From Thraustochytrium sp. TN22 (lineage: Eukaryota; Sar; Bigyra; Thraustochytrida; Thraustochytriidae): a stretch of DNA of 64,000 nt. Of this stretch, positions 8,636 to 18,910 are shown in pieces. The translations under genes were made by a program, and so were the position numbers. The DNA lies in the NCBI GenBank assembly GCA_013306675.1, contig JABLUY010000135.1:1-64000 (forward strand). Reading direction: 5' to 3'. How positions within the stretch are numbered: position 1 is the stretch's first letter; every line of letters begins with the position of its first letter. The notes beneath the pieces are model-generated. The model searched no databases. It was not told where the DNA came from and was given only the letters and a program-made list of their open reading frames with translations.

Positions 8636-11540
8636 GGAGCAGGAAAATTATGCTTCGCATGAGGTTGGACTTTCCGGCGATCCCGTCTCCGCGCCTGCGG
8701 AGGATGAACAGCCGCAATTGGACGAGGTGCAAGACAACGATGCGGAGAATGCAAAGTCGCAAATTGAAGACACTGAGCTGGCCCACGAGACAAACGGCGA
8801 CACGGTTGACGAAGACGAGGCCAGACCGCATTCCTCTTCGGTCACGGCTGCCGCTGCGACAGAGGACACTAATGACACCCAAGAGAATTCGCCCGGTGGC
8901 TGGAATGACGAGGATGATGACCTCGACATTGACAGCGAGGGTGCGGGAGAGCAAGATCAAGACGGGCATGTGGGGCAAGATGGCAGACCTGCTGTAGAGG
9001 CAGCTATGCAGTCGGAAGACATGCAGCAACAGCAGCAACAGCCGCAGGAGGAGGAGGAGGAGGCGGAGGAGGCACTTACCAGGGCCGCTCAAGACGAGTC
9101 CTCGCAGCATGTTGCGGCCGTCCAAGACGATGCGCTCATTCATGAAGACTCCGTTGTTCAGAATCAGGGCGATGAGTCACCCGTCCAGGCCGACCCGCCC
9201 ATTCAGGATGACCCCACTGTCCAGGCTGACTCACCTGTGCGGAATGATTCGCCTGTTCAGGAAGACTCGCCCGCCCAGAACGATCTCCCCGCGCAAGACG
9301 ATGACCAGATTTTGGCCCAGCCGCCCACCCTGCCCACCCAGGAGGACCGAAGCGCCCAGAGCGAGCCGTCTGTCAACGACGACTTGCTCGTCCGAGACGA
9401 GCCCATGGAGTCCTCGCAGTCGGCTTCTACGGCTCTGGCATCAGAAAAAGACAAGGCCGAGCTGCAACGAGTCCGTGCGGTCCTGGAGGCGCGCGAGCGG
9501 CAACTGGAGTCGACGATGGAGCAGTCCGCGTCGCTGGTGGCGGAGAACACGGCGCTACAGGAGGAGTTGGCGGCTGCGAAAGCCCGGGCGGCGGAAGCAG
9601 AGGAAAAGGCCAGGCAGGTGGAGACACGCGCACAGGGCGGGCAGTCGAACCAGCGCGCCCTGCAGGATGCCCTGCGGAGGGCAGAGCAGCGCGCGCGTGG
9701 CGCGGAGGACAGGGCGAAGGAAGCCGAGGCCAAGGTGGACGCGCTGATGCAGGAGGGCATGGGGCTGTCGAAGCGGCTGGGCACGGCGGAGCAGACCATC
9801 AAGAAGCTGCGCGAGGAGAAGCGCAGCGCGGACCAGCAGTGCGAGCGCGCACGTGCGCAGACACAGCAAGTAGAGGAGACGGTGAAGGGGCTTCAGGCCA
9901 AGTTGGCTGCCGCGGAGCAGCTGCGCACGCAGGAGGCGGCGTCGCTGACGCAAATGACGTCGTCGAGCGCGGACGCGGCGCGCAAGCTGATCGAGGTGCA
10001 GAGCAAGGCGGAAGAGCAGACGCGGCGCATTGCGAACTTGACAGCTAGCCTGGACGAGGCGTGGAAGGAGGTGGCGGAGCAGAAGCGCGAGACTGCGAGC
10101 GTGCGGCAGGAGCTCAACGCGTCGCAGCTGGAGCAGGAGAAGCTGCGGCATCAGCTCAAGGAGCAGATCAGCTCAACGCAGGTGCGCAACGACGTGGCGT
10201 CAGTCATGGAGAAGAACGTGGCGGACATGCAAAAGGCGCTGGAGGAGCAGGGCTCGCAGCAGTCGCTGACGGAGGAGCTGCTGCGCGAGGAGATCAAGTC
10301 GCTGAAGCAACAGCTGCAGTTCGCGGAGAAGCGCAACGAGGACCTGGTGGCGAACTCGGCCAAGGCGACGCGGCCGCTGCTGCGGCAGATCGAGGCGCTC
10401 GAAGCGGCCAACCAGGCGCAGCGCAACTCGTACGAGTCCGCGCACTCGTCCATTATGGCGCGGCTGTTGTCATCGGAGCAGGCCGAGACGGCGGCGCGCA
10501 GCGCGCGCCAGCAGGCAGAGTCGGCGCGCAGCGAGCTGCAGCTGCAACTAGCGGACATGCAGGCGACCCTGGACAGCGCCGCGGGCGAAAAGTCGCGACT
10601 GGAGGGTCAGGTGCGCCACGCACGCGAACGCCTGGCCGCCGCCGAGAAGGAGACGGAGGCGATCGCGGCGCAGATGGACATGCTTCGCGAGCAGCATGCG
10701 CGCCGCATCGAGGAGCTCAAGGCGGCGGAGACCAAGGTGCGGCGCGCCATGGCGCTGGCCGAGGAGCGCCACGAGCAGGAGGTCAACGACGTGACGCGCC
10801 TGCACGAGGAGGCGCGCGAGCGGCTCGAGCGCAAGCTCGTGGACCTCGAGGCGCGCCAGCGCACATCGCGCCTCGTGCAGCGCAGCACGTCGGCGCGGTC
10901 CACTGGCGACTCGGTCTTTGGCGCCGGACTGCCGGACGATGATGCCGTCTCCCTCGCCGCTAGCTCTGCGGCTGGTGGCCCGCAAACGCAGGAGAGCATC
11001 CTGGCGGACCTTCACCTGGGCAGCGCGGGCGCTGTCGGCGCCGCCGGCGCGAGCGGGTCGAGTACGGTCTCGGAGCCGGGATCCGCCAGCGGCCACCGAC
11101 CGGGCGCGCTGCTGCAGGCCACTGCGGCGGCGGACGACGGCGCGGGCCACGGCGTCCCGTCCATGCTGCATTTGCACCAGCTGCGGGCCCAGGTGATGCA
11201 AAAGCAGGGTCAGATCGAGAGCCTGCAGGACCAGCTCGTGTCGGCGGAACGCTCGCGTGATGCGCTCTCGGAGGAGTTAGTTCGCGTCGCAGAGCGCGCG
11301 CGCAAGGCTGGCGCGCTTTCGCAGGAGTTGGAAGCCCTGCGCAAGGAGCTGGACGACAAGATCGTGCAGCACAACGTCTTGCTGGAGATGTTTGGCGAGA
11401 CGCAGGAGGAGCTCGACGAGCTGCGTAGCGAGCAGGAGACCATGCGACAATCCTTCCGCAACCAGCTCCAGGCGCTCGCTGCAGCAGCAACGGCCTCGCA
11501 AGCCGGCCCATCAGCCACTGAGGATGCCGCCCAGCCGTGA
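8100..11540 (+). CDS. TMF1: TMF1-like golgin (coiled-coil Golgi tether)
   Basis: 1146 aa from ATG 8100 (G at -3 and +4); the upstream frame is repeat-rich leader. The N-terminus (WNSTWSSLGSVLAQANALKE) resembles the short amphipathic start of TMF/golgin proteins. Residues 50-440 are acidic and disordered. They include an almost pure Glu-His repeat (about 148-181, encoded near 8541-8640) and a run of degenerate PVQxDSP-type units (about 340-430). Residues 450-950 are continuous heptad-rich coiled coil. Residues about 1021-1135 match the C-terminal TMF domain (LRAQVMQKQGQIESLQDQL, then ELDDKIVQHNVLLEMFGE and LDELRSEQETMRQSFRNQL), which in animals and plants binds RAB6 at the Golgi. Length is close to human TMF1 (about 1090 aa). 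No introns are needed. Confidence 0.8.
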
Positions 11541-11876
11541 ATCCTTGCGCGAACCGGTTGCCGGTCTGTATGCAAGGGAAAGGTGATTATGATTTTGGAC
11601 AGCACATGCATCTACTTGAGGTGGTACAGAACTACTACAAATGGATGGAGAACCCGCGACGCTGCCTACCTCTACCCGGGAGGAGCACGGGCTCTCTCTC
11701 TCTCTCTCTTGGTTTCTTTTCTTTTCTTCACTCCACTCTTGTGAAGATTCAAGGCGCGTGCAGCAACAGGCCGATGCTAGCCATGACTACTAGCCGGCGT
11801 TGCTGACGTGCCTTTTCGCTTGCTACTGCGTAGCGAGCTATTGCGTCGAGCTACCAGCTTGGACAGCCTCGGTGCT
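11541..11876. other. Convergent 3' intergenic region
   Basis: 336 bases between two stop codons. It contains a CT-dinucleotide run (about 11692-11710) and a TTTCTTTTCTTTTCTTC pyrimidine stretch, plausible 3' UTR or termination sequence. No gene is seen. Confidence 0.5.
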
Positions 11877-13985
11877 CTAGCCTCGGAAGCCACCCCGAGA
11901 GCGGCGACCACCACCGAAGGCACCGCCGCCGCCGCCGCCGCCGCCGTAGCCGCCGCCGCCGTAGCCGCCGCCGCCGCCGCCGCCATAGCCGCCGCCGCCG
12001 CTGTTGCCGCCGTAGCCGCCGCCGCCGCCGCCGCCATAGCCGCCGTAGCCGCTGCCGCTGCTGCCAAAGGCACCACCGCCCTGGCCTTGGCCCTGGCCGC
12101 CGCGACGGCCCCCACGGCCGCCGCCGCCGCCGCCGCCACCACCACCGCGGCCGCCGCCACCACCACCACCACCGCCAGAAGCCTGGGCGTTAGCAAGAGC
12201 GATGGGGCGCGTGTCCGGCGTGTCGTAGAAGCGCTTGCCCTGGATGTTGACCTCGGTGCTGCCCTTGAGGCCCATCTTGCCGGCGGTCTTGGCCTCGAGC
12301 TCCGGGACACGCGTGAGGCCAATGTCAGCGGACCACTGGTTCGCCTGCTGAATGAGCTCGGAGCGCGACTTGCCGGTGGCCTTGGTCTTGTTGATGTAAA
12401 ACCCGAGGAAGGTGCGGTAGGCCGTCTCGGCGGCCTGGAAGAGCGAGGCGTCCTGCTCCACGGACTGGAGCGCCTTGGTGATGGGCGGGGCGGGGCCACG
12501 GCCCTCGAGCTGAGCGCCGTCAACGCGCGTAATGGGGAGGTCGCGGAGCTCGTTGAGGAACTTGGCCTCAAAGGGCGCAAGCACGAGCATGCCCTGGCCG
12601 GCGTGGCCGGCGCGCGCCGTGCGGCCGAGGCGGTGAATGTACTGCTCGCGGTCGGTGAGACCGATCTGCAAGATGAGCGTGACGCCTTCAAAGTCGAGGC
12701 CGCGAGCCGAGACGTCGCTGGAGAACATAATGAGGTTCTTGCCGGAGCGGAACTCGGTGACGAGCTTGCCGCGCTGCGCCTGGGACTTGCGGCTGTGCAT
12801 CTCGAGCACGCGCATGCCGATGTTGTTGAAGATCTGCGCCCAAAAGCCGACGATGCGCGCGGTGGGGAAAAAGACCATGACCTTGTAGCCCTCGGCCGTG
12901 TTACCGAGCTGGGCCATGTGGTCCTGCAGCAGCCAGTAGAGCACGTGCGGGTGGAGCTCGTGCGCCACGACGGTGGCCTCCTGGCTGACCTGCGCGTTGG
13001 TCTGCGTGGACTCCTCGCCGACGGTGTCGATGAGCTTAAAGTCCTGGCGCAGCGCAAAGCGCACGATCTCCTCGAGGCTGCGCGGGTAGGTGGCGCTGAA
13101 GAGCAGCGTCTGGCGCGAGCGCGGCAGGTAGCCCAGGATGCGCTCGAGGTCCGGACGGAAGCCCATGTCGAGCAGGCGGTCGGCCTCGTCGAGGATGAGC
13201 ACCTGCAGGCCGGCCATGCGGCCCGCGAAGCCCGGCGTGGTGGCGAGGTGGTCGTTGAGGCGGCCCGGCGTGGCGACCAGGATGTCAATGTCCGTCTCGA
13301 AGCGGCGCATGTCCTTGTTCTTGTTGACGCCGCCCACGATGCAGGCCATGGACACGTCGCGGTGGAAGGTGGCGAGCGCGCGCGCCTCGTCGTAGACCTG
13401 GATGGCCAGGTCGCGCGTGGGCGCGATGACCACGCACTGGATGGCGCCGCGGCGCTGGCCCTGGGCGCCGCCCTGGGCCTTGGCCTTGGCGATGTTCTCG
13501 ATCGTCGGCAGCATGAAGGCCACAGTCTTGCCGGAGCCGGTCCTGGCCTTGGCCAGCAGGTCGCCGCCCTGCATGATGCGCGGCAGCGTCGCGGCCTGCA
13601 CGCGCGTCATGTGCGAGAACTTGAGCACCTCCGCCAGCGCGCGCTTCGCGTTCGCGGAGATGTCCAGGCTCGCGAACGTCTGGTCCGACAGGTGTGCCTT
13701 GGACTTGGACTTGGGCGCGGCGCCGTCCCCGTTGCCATTGCTGGCCGCGGCGGCCGCGGGCGCCTGCGGCGGCGTCGCCGCCGCGGCCTCGTGCTGCAGG
13801 TCCGCGCTGCCGCCGTTGACGGGCGTGGGCGCGCGCGAGCCGCCCTGCCGGTTCTTCTTGGCGCCGGACACCTCGCCGTCCTCCACGGACTCCTGCGCCG
13901 GCCGCTTGCCGCGCCCGCGCCCGCCGCGCCGCCGCCCGCGCCCGCCGCCGCCGCCCTGCGGCGCCTGCTGCTGCTGCTGCTGCAT
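11877..13985 (-). CDS. DEAD-box ATP-dependent RNA helicase, MSS116/RH31-like, with RGG tail
   Basis: 702 aa from ATG 13985 (MQQQQQQAPQ). All core motifs are present: Q motif ending MTRVQ (about 130), Walker A ARTGSGKT (147-154), PTRDLA (189-194), TPGR (239-242), DEAD (266-269), SAT (297-299), SARGLD (426-431) and HRLGRTARAG (451-460). Phrases such as SHMTRVQAATLPRIMQGGDLLAKARTGSGKT place it with the MSS116 / plant RH25-RH26-RH31 branch rather than DDX5. Members of that branch resolve structured RNA in mitochondria, nucleus or cytoplasm. The N-terminus has an RGG-like Arg/Gly patch, and residues from about 600 to the end are a Gly-rich tail with GGYGG and RGG blocks, known in other helicases to bind RNA and promote condensates. 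No organelle presequence is obvious. Confidence 0.9.
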   Translation of the reverse strand: MQQQQQQAPQGGGGGRGRRRGGRGRGKRPAQESVEDGEVSGAKKNRQGGSRAPTPVNGGSADLQHEAAAATPPQAPAAAAASNGNGDGAAPKSKSKAHLSDQTFASLDISANAKRALAEVLKFSHMTRVQAATLPRIMQGGDLLAKARTGSGKTVAFMLPTIENIAKAKAQGGAQGQRRGAIQCVVIAPTRDLAIQVYDEARALATFHRDVSMACIVGGVNKNKDMRRFETDIDILVATPGRLNDHLATTPGFAGRMAGLQVLILDEADRLLDMGFRPDLERILGYLPRSRQTLLFSATYPRSLEEIVRFALRQDFKLIDTVGEESTQTNAQVSQEATVVAHELHPHVLYWLLQDHMAQLGNTAEGYKVMVFFPTARIVGFWAQIFNNIGMRVLEMHSRKSQAQRGKLVTEFRSGKNLIMFSSDVSARGLDFEGVTLILQIGLTDREQYIHRLGRTARAGHAGQGMLVLAPFEAKFLNELRDLPITRVDGAQLEGRGPAPPITKALQSVEQDASLFQAAETAYRTFLGFYINKTKATGKSRSELIQQANQWSADIGLTRVPELEAKTAGKMGLKGSTEVNIQGKRFYDTPDTRPIALANAQASGGGGGGGGGRGGGGGGGGGGRGGRRGGQGQGQGGGAFGSSGSGYGGYGGGGGGGYGGNSGGGGYGGGGGGGYGGGGYGGGGGGGGAFGGGRRSRGGFRG

Positions 13986-14804
13986 CTCCTCGCGCTCGCG
14001 CTCGCTCGCTCGCTGCCGCCTGCCTGCTGCCTGCCTGCCTGCGCCTGCCGCTGCTCGCCGCGCTGCGCTGGGACCCGCGTGCGCGCGGGCGGAGGGGCTC
14101 TGCCGCGCGGCGCCCTCTCCGTTCCTCCTCCGAGTCGGCGCTGGGCTCGGAGTCGATCGCGCCGCGCCCAACGCCCGCCGCCGACGCGCCGCCAGCGGTT
14201 GGCTCCGGCGCCGCGGGCTGTGGTCCACTGTGTGGTGCAGTGGCCGCGCTGTGGTGCTGGGACCAGAGCGCGGCAAGCACTGCAACAAGCGCTGGCTGGC
14301 CGGGGTCGCTGCGCCTGGCGGCCGGCAGTGCTGACCTGGGGCTGCTGCGTGCGTGGTTCCAGTGGCACGCGTCCGAGCCAGCCGCCGCTGGCCACGGCAA
14401 GGGTCGTGCCTTTGATCGGTCTGGGAAATGAACCAAGTGGTAGGGTACCATGGTACCGCGATGTCAACTTCAAGTTCAGGTTGATCGTTCAAGTTGAGAG
14501 GGAAAACGGGAACAACCAAAGGCCGGAGTCCTTGGCTGTCGCATCGTGAGCAGCGCCGTAGTCAAGCGCGGCTCTCGCATTGTGACCCACTGCCAGTGGA
14601 CATAGTACATACTCTTCTACGACCGGGTGGTACCACTGAGCTACCACCGAGTACCGTCTCCCACTCAGGGTGGGGTCCCCGGCGAGCAAGCCGCCTCGCG
14701 GTGATGAACGCGAGAGCACGGCGAGAGGCATGCAAGGCATGCAAGGCAAACCAGAATCATCGGGCCGGCGGCAATACGTGGCGTGCTTGTCCGGGCCCGC
14801 CAGC
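13986..14804. promoter_or_regulatory. Divergent promoter region of the helicase and dehydrogenase genes
   Basis: Shared 5' region of two outward genes. It holds CGCT repeats just before the helicase ATG (about 13993-14018), the palindrome GGTACCATGGTACC near 14446-14459, two TTCAAGTT-type elements (14469 and 14488), and a 7-bp inverted repeat GGTGGTA/TACCACC near 14626-14648. Alternative in-frame ATGs for the dehydrogenase lie at 14730 and 14739. Confidence 0.45.
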
Positions 14805-16094
14805 ATGGCCAGCGCCTACCTCTACGTTGGCGTGGCGCTCGGCGTCTTGGCGCTCGGGTTCAAGGCGGTGTTCGGGTCGGACGAGGAGGACGAGCGGGTG
14901 AAGGAGGCGAGGAAGACGCCGCGAGACGGACCTCTGGAGGACGTGGACGCGCATGCCAAGGCGCACGAACGGTGGGAGGCCTTCTTGCGGTCCACGTGCC
15001 CGTGCACCGGCGACAGCTACCTGGTGGTGGGCTGCGGCTTCCTCGGCAAACGCATCGTGGACGCTCTGCTGGCGCGGGGCGAGACGCGGGTGCGCGTCTT
15101 CGAGCTGGCGCCGGTGAAACACTGGGAAGGCGACGATCGTGTGCAGGTGGTGCGAGGCGACGTGACGCGTAAGGAGGACATCGGGCCAGCGTGCACCGGC
15201 ATTGACACGGTGTACGCGACGTTCGCGATCATTCGGTTCATGGACCGCCTTGACTTCCAAGCGTCGCTCTCATACAAGGTCAACGTGAAAGGCATGGAGG
15301 CGCTCGTGGTGGCGTGTCGGGAGCAGAGCGTGAAGCGACTGGTTGTGACGAGCACATCCTTGGTGGCGCAGGACGTCTCGTCGCAGCCGCGCCTTGGGCG
15401 CGACGAGAGCGCGGCCTACGTCACGCGCGAGAACTCCCCGTGCCACTATGGATGGACCAAGGCGCTGGGGGAAATTGCGGCGCTCCAAGCGGACGGCGCC
15501 GCCTTGGCCAACGGCGGACAGCTCCAGGTGGTGGCCGTGCGGCCGTGCTCCCAAATCTTTGGCGCTGACGATGTCTTCACATTCCGCCGCATGCTGGAGA
15601 ACGGCGTGGTGACCCTCCTTGCCGCCAATACGTACCTGGACGTGGTGCCGGTGCAGTGCGTCGTGCAGGGCCATTTCCTCGCAGAGCGCGGCCTGCAAGA
15701 GGACCGGCCCGGCGTCCGAGGCGAGGCATTCTGCATCTCTAACGTCGATCCAATGAGGCTCGGGGACCTTTGGTCGGGCATCGCGAACTACACAAAACAG
15801 CTGCCGGCGGATCGTGCAGTCTCGCTGCGCCTCGTCCATGTTCCACGCGCCCCGTTCTGGCTTGCCTCGCACGCGTTGGAGCTCTGCAAACGGCTGTCCC
15901 AAGGCAAGATCTCGTTCGGGCGCGACCTCGACATGCTTACCCCAGCCGCTTTAGTTGTTGCCGACTTGAGCCACTCGTGGTCCAGCGCCAAGGCGCGCCG
16001 TGTTTTGGGCTACGAGCCAATCTATTCGGTGGATGAGGCAATGCAGCGGTCGGTGCACGAGCACGCGGACTACATGGCGGAAAAGAGAGCCTAG
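14805..16094 (+). CDS. 3-beta-HSD/extended-SDR family dehydrogenase with N-terminal membrane anchor
   Basis: 429 aa from ATG 14805, which has A at -3 and G at +4; starts at 14730 or 14739 are possible but add only a short polar leader. Residues 4-20 (AYLYVGVALGVLALGFK) are a membrane anchor. The Rossmann nucleotide motif is GCGFLG (76-81), and the catalytic pair is Y215 and K219 in HYGWTK. Further family features are GDVTR, FAIIRFMDRL, NVKGMEALVVACREQSVKRLVVTS and FGADD. The family (NSDHL/ERG26, 3-beta-HSD) oxidises 3-hydroxysteroids or related lipids with NAD(P). The substrate cannot be read from sequence. A clear paralogue converges on it from the right, with near-identical blocks (LVVGCGFLGKRIVD). 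Confidence 0.85.
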   Translation: MASAYLYVGVALGVLALGFKAVFGSDEEDERVKEARKTPRDGPLEDVDAHAKAHERWEAFLRSTCPCTGDSYLVVGCGFLGKRIVDALLARGETRVRVFELAPVKHWEGDDRVQVVRGDVTRKEDIGPACTGIDTVYATFAIIRFMDRLDFQASLSYKVNVKGMEALVVACREQSVKRLVVTSTSLVAQDVSSQPRLGRDESAAYVTRENSPCHYGWTKALGEIAALQADGAALANGGQLQVVAVRPCSQIFGADDVFTFRRMLENGVVTLLAANTYLDVVPVQCVVQGHFLAERGLQEDRPGVRGEAFCISNVDPMRLGDLWSGIANYTKQLPADRAVSLRLVHVPRAPFWLASHALELCKRLSQGKISFGRDLDMLTPAALVVADLSHSWSSAKARRVLGYEPIYSVDEAMQRSVHEHADYMAEKRA

Positions 16095-16369
16095 CAGAAC
16101 GCTTCGCTGACCCTGTTACGGCCGAGTTGACGGCCAAGATGATGACCCGGCGATCATAATGACGAGAAAATAAGTTAGGACTAAGACTGTCAACGACACG
16201 AAGTGGTCTCCCGAGATCAACCAGAGCCTGGCAGCAGAATGCTTCGCTGACCCTGTTACGGCCGAGATGACGGCCAAGATGATGAACCGGCGATCATAAT
16301 GACGAGAAAATAAGTCAACTAAGACTGTCAACGACTCGAAGTGGTCTCGCGAGATCAACCAGAGCCTGG
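16086..16369. repeat. Tandem direct duplication (137 and 138 bp) at the junction of two convergent paralogues
   Basis: Copy 1 is 16086-16222 and copy 2 is 16223-16360. They are highly similar, with identical runs such as TTCGCTGACCCTGTTACGGC and GATCATAATGACGAGAAAAT. Each unit starts with AGAGCCT, which occurs a third time at 16361. The first copy overlaps the stop of the rightward dehydrogenase, and the last bases run into the final codons of the leftward paralogue, so the gene end itself was duplicated. Confidence 0.9.
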
Positions 16370-18910
16370 AGCGAGGACTGCCAATGTCGTAGCTGGCGTG
16401 GCGACAACCTTCTTGGCGCGCTGCTCGGCCTGCTTGCAGTGGATGTACTCGTGTAGACCGCGCTGAATGGCTTCATCGAGAGAGAAGACGGGCTCATAGC
16501 CCAAAACGCGGCGCGCCTTGGCGCTGGAGTACGTATAGGACATGCCGGTGGTGCTGAGCATGGCAGGCGTGAGCATGTCAAGTTCGCGGCCAAAGGAGAG
16601 CTTGCCGGCGGAGACCCAGGCGGCGAACTCGACGAGGTAGGCGAAGACCCAGAGCGGCGCCTGCGGAATGTAGAGGAAGTCGACGCGCACTTGGCTGCGA
16701 GCGGCGGGCGGGAGCAAGCCAATGTACTTGGCGGTGAGCCACCAAAAGTCCTCCATGGTGGCCGGGTCGTCGTTGGAGATGCAAAAGGCTTCGCCGCGGA
16801 CGCCAGGCGTACCGTCGCGGAGCGCGCGTTCCGCAAGCAGATGGCCCTGGACTACGGACTGCACGGGGACCCAGTCCATGACGGCACGCGGGGAGACGCC
16901 GGGCGCGATGCCCTTGTCGAGGATCCACTGAAAGGAGATGCGGTCGTCGGCGCCGAAGATGCCGGAGCAGGGGCGCACGACGACGACTTGAAGCTTCCCG
17001 CCGTCGGCCAGGGCGACGCCGTCGGCCTGGAGTGCGAGGCGGTCCGCGATGGCCTTGGTCCAGCCGTAGTGGTTGTGCGCCGTTCGACGCGTGACCCAAG
17101 GCGCGGCCTCGTCGCGGCCGAAGCGTGGAAGAGAGGCCTCGTCCGTGGTGGCGTGCGAGGAACTGGTCACGACGAGGCGCCGCACGCTGTGTTGGCGGCA
17201 TGCGGCCAGGAGCACCTCGGTGCCGGTGACGTTGACGTGGTAGGAGAGAAAGGCCTGGTGCTCGAGGCGGTCCATGAAGCGGATGATGGCAAAGGTGGAG
17301 TACACGGTGTGCACGCCGGCGCAAGCCGGCGCGATGTCGGCCTCGCGCGTGACGTCGCCCTTGATGAAGCGCACGCGCGGGTCGCCGACCCAGTGGTTGG
17401 CCGGCGCGATGTCGAAGACGCGGACCTGCGTCTCGCCGCGCGCCAGCAGGCAGTCAACGATGCGCTTGCCAAGGAAGCCGCAGCCCACGACCAGGTAGGT
17501 GTCGCCAGTGCGTGGACAGGAGCGCATGAAGGCGTCCCAGCGCTCGTCGCAGCGCAGGTGCGCGTCCGGGTCCCGCAGGCGCGGCTGGCGCGTGGCGGCG
17601 ACCGGGTCCCACGGTCCGAAGACCAGGTTCAGCGCCGCCATTTGCAAGCGCACCACGTGCCAGGCGGCGCGGTACAGCAGCGGCGCCTTGGTGGTGGCGG
17701 TGGCGGAGGCGGAGGCGGAGGCGGGGCCGTTGCCAGAGCTGGACCCAGAGCCAGGCGAGGCGACCCGAAGGCGGGCGGGCTCCAGCTCCAGCTCCCGCTC
17801 CAGCTCGCGGTAGACAAAGAGCGAGGCGACGATGAGCGCCTCGGCCAGGAGACCGAGCAGACCTGCGTGCGCGGCGCAAGCCGGCAGGAGCGGGCGGTGG
17901 CCGCGAAATAGCGCGGCCTGGGTAGCGAGCGCAGCAAAGCCAGCCAGCACGCTGGCGCCAAAGCATACCCAGCCCATGACCTGGAGCAGAACGTAGGCGC
18001 GGCCGCCGCGGCCCGGCTGCCAGGCCGCGTACGCCGAGTCGATGTGTCGCCACTTGCCGCCAAGCGCGTGCGTGGTGGCCAGCGTGGTGCCCTGCGTCCA
18101 CATGGCCAGGGTTGTGGTTAGCATGCGCGCCGGCACGCCTGTGGCGGAGGTCTTGCCGCCCGGCAGGCGCGCTGCCACCTCGGTGAGCACGTAGGCGGTG
18201 GCCACGAGGCTCACCTGCATGCCGATGAAGACCCACCAGGACAGTGCAACGCGGCCGTCGCCAGCCCGCATGAGCACGCTGCGCTGCAGGTGCGCGTTGA
18301 AGGTGGGCGACACCGTCACGGCCCGAGCCTTTTCGCGCAGCTCGGCTCGCGTCGGCGCGTACACGGGCACGTGCTGGTGTGGCTTGCCACTACTGGGACT
18401 TCTCCCACCACTGCTGCGCGGGCTCCTGCGTGGACTGCGAAGCGGCGGCGTCGGCGCCACGTAGGCGGCCAGCGCCGCGCACATGAGCATGAAGGAGAGG
18501 CCGGCGGCGAGCGATGCGTTAAAGGCCAGCAGCGCGTCGTGTACGCTCAAATTCACGAGCTGCAGCGCCAGCGCCACCGCGTAGAGAAACCAAGCCACAC
18601 CGTTAAGCGCCACGAAGCGCGCGCCGCCGGTGCCCACCTGGAAGAACCGCCAGCCCTGCCGGCGGAAGAGCACCCAGCCGCCCACGCCGTACGTCGCCGG
18701 CACCACCACCACCATTGGCCCGAACAGCAGCGCCAGCACCCCGGCCAGCGCCACGCCCGTGCCCAGCGCCACGCGCCGGTGCAGCGGCGCCTCCTGAGCG
18801 CTGGCCTCCACCCACGCCTCCAGCGTCGCTTGGAGGTTCTCCAGCTCCACCGTGCCGGCGAGCGACAGCAGTTCTCTCGCCCCTGCGCTTGCGCTGCCCA
18901 GCTGCTTCAT
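16355..18910 (-). CDS. Multi-pass membrane protein fused to a 3-beta-HSD-type dehydrogenase
   Basis: 851 aa from ATG 18910. Residues 45-370 contain about six to seven hydrophobic segments (about 47-84, 98-120, 126-152, 222-246, 304-330, 345-367), with a Ser/Pro/Arg loop at 155-180. Residues about 455-840 form the dehydrogenase: GCGFLG (476-481), Y615 and K619 in HYGWTK, VTSSSHATTDE, FGADD. The catalytic half is a clear paralogue of the convergent neighbour over its whole length, including ELDMLTPA and SSAKARRVLGYEP near the end. The membrane half is unfamiliar to me. Functionally it may be an ER or lipid-droplet sterol enzyme with a built-in membrane or sensor domain. The reading frame is continuous through the fusion, so this does not look like two genes. 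An in-frame fusion of separate genes by assembly error is unlikely. Confidence 0.85.
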   Translation of the reverse strand: MKQLGSASAGARELLSLAGTVELENLQATLEAWVEASAQEAPLHRRVALGTGVALAGVLALLFGPMVVVVPATYGVGGWVLFRRQGWRFFQVGTGGARFVALNGVAWFLYAVALALQLVNLSVHDALLAFNASLAAGLSFMLMCAALAAYVAPTPPLRSPRRSPRSSGGRSPSSGKPHQHVPVYAPTRAELREKARAVTVSPTFNAHLQRSVLMRAGDGRVALSWWVFIGMQVSLVATAYVLTEVAARLPGGKTSATGVPARMLTTTLAMWTQGTTLATTHALGGKWRHIDSAYAAWQPGRGGRAYVLLQVMGWVCFGASVLAGFAALATQAALFRGHRPLLPACAAHAGLLGLLAEALIVASLFVYRELERELELEPARLRVASPGSGSSSGNGPASASASATATTKAPLLYRAAWHVVRLQMAALNLVFGPWDPVAATRQPRLRDPDAHLRCDERWDAFMRSCPRTGDTYLVVGCGFLGKRIVDCLLARGETQVRVFDIAPANHWVGDPRVRFIKGDVTREADIAPACAGVHTVYSTFAIIRFMDRLEHQAFLSYHVNVTGTEVLLAACRQHSVRRLVVTSSSHATTDEASLPRFGRDEAAPWVTRRTAHNHYGWTKAIADRLALQADGVALADGGKLQVVVVRPCSGIFGADDRISFQWILDKGIAPGVSPRAVMDWVPVQSVVQGHLLAERALRDGTPGVRGEAFCISNDDPATMEDFWWLTAKYIGLLPPAARSQVRVDFLYIPQAPLWVFAYLVEFAAWVSAGKLSFGRELDMLTPAMLSTTGMSYTYSSAKARRVLGYEPVFSLDEAIQRGLHEYIHCKQAEQRAKKVVATPATTLAVLAPGSG

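Noticed and set aside
11808-14549. Rightward 900-codon ORF
   Set aside because: It is exactly antisense to the DEAD-box helicase, and its protein is runs of Ala and Leu/Gly/Arg with no family signal.
16086-16369. Transposon terminal repeats or target-site duplications
   Set aside because: The copies are directly adjacent in tandem with nothing between them and no transposase nearby.
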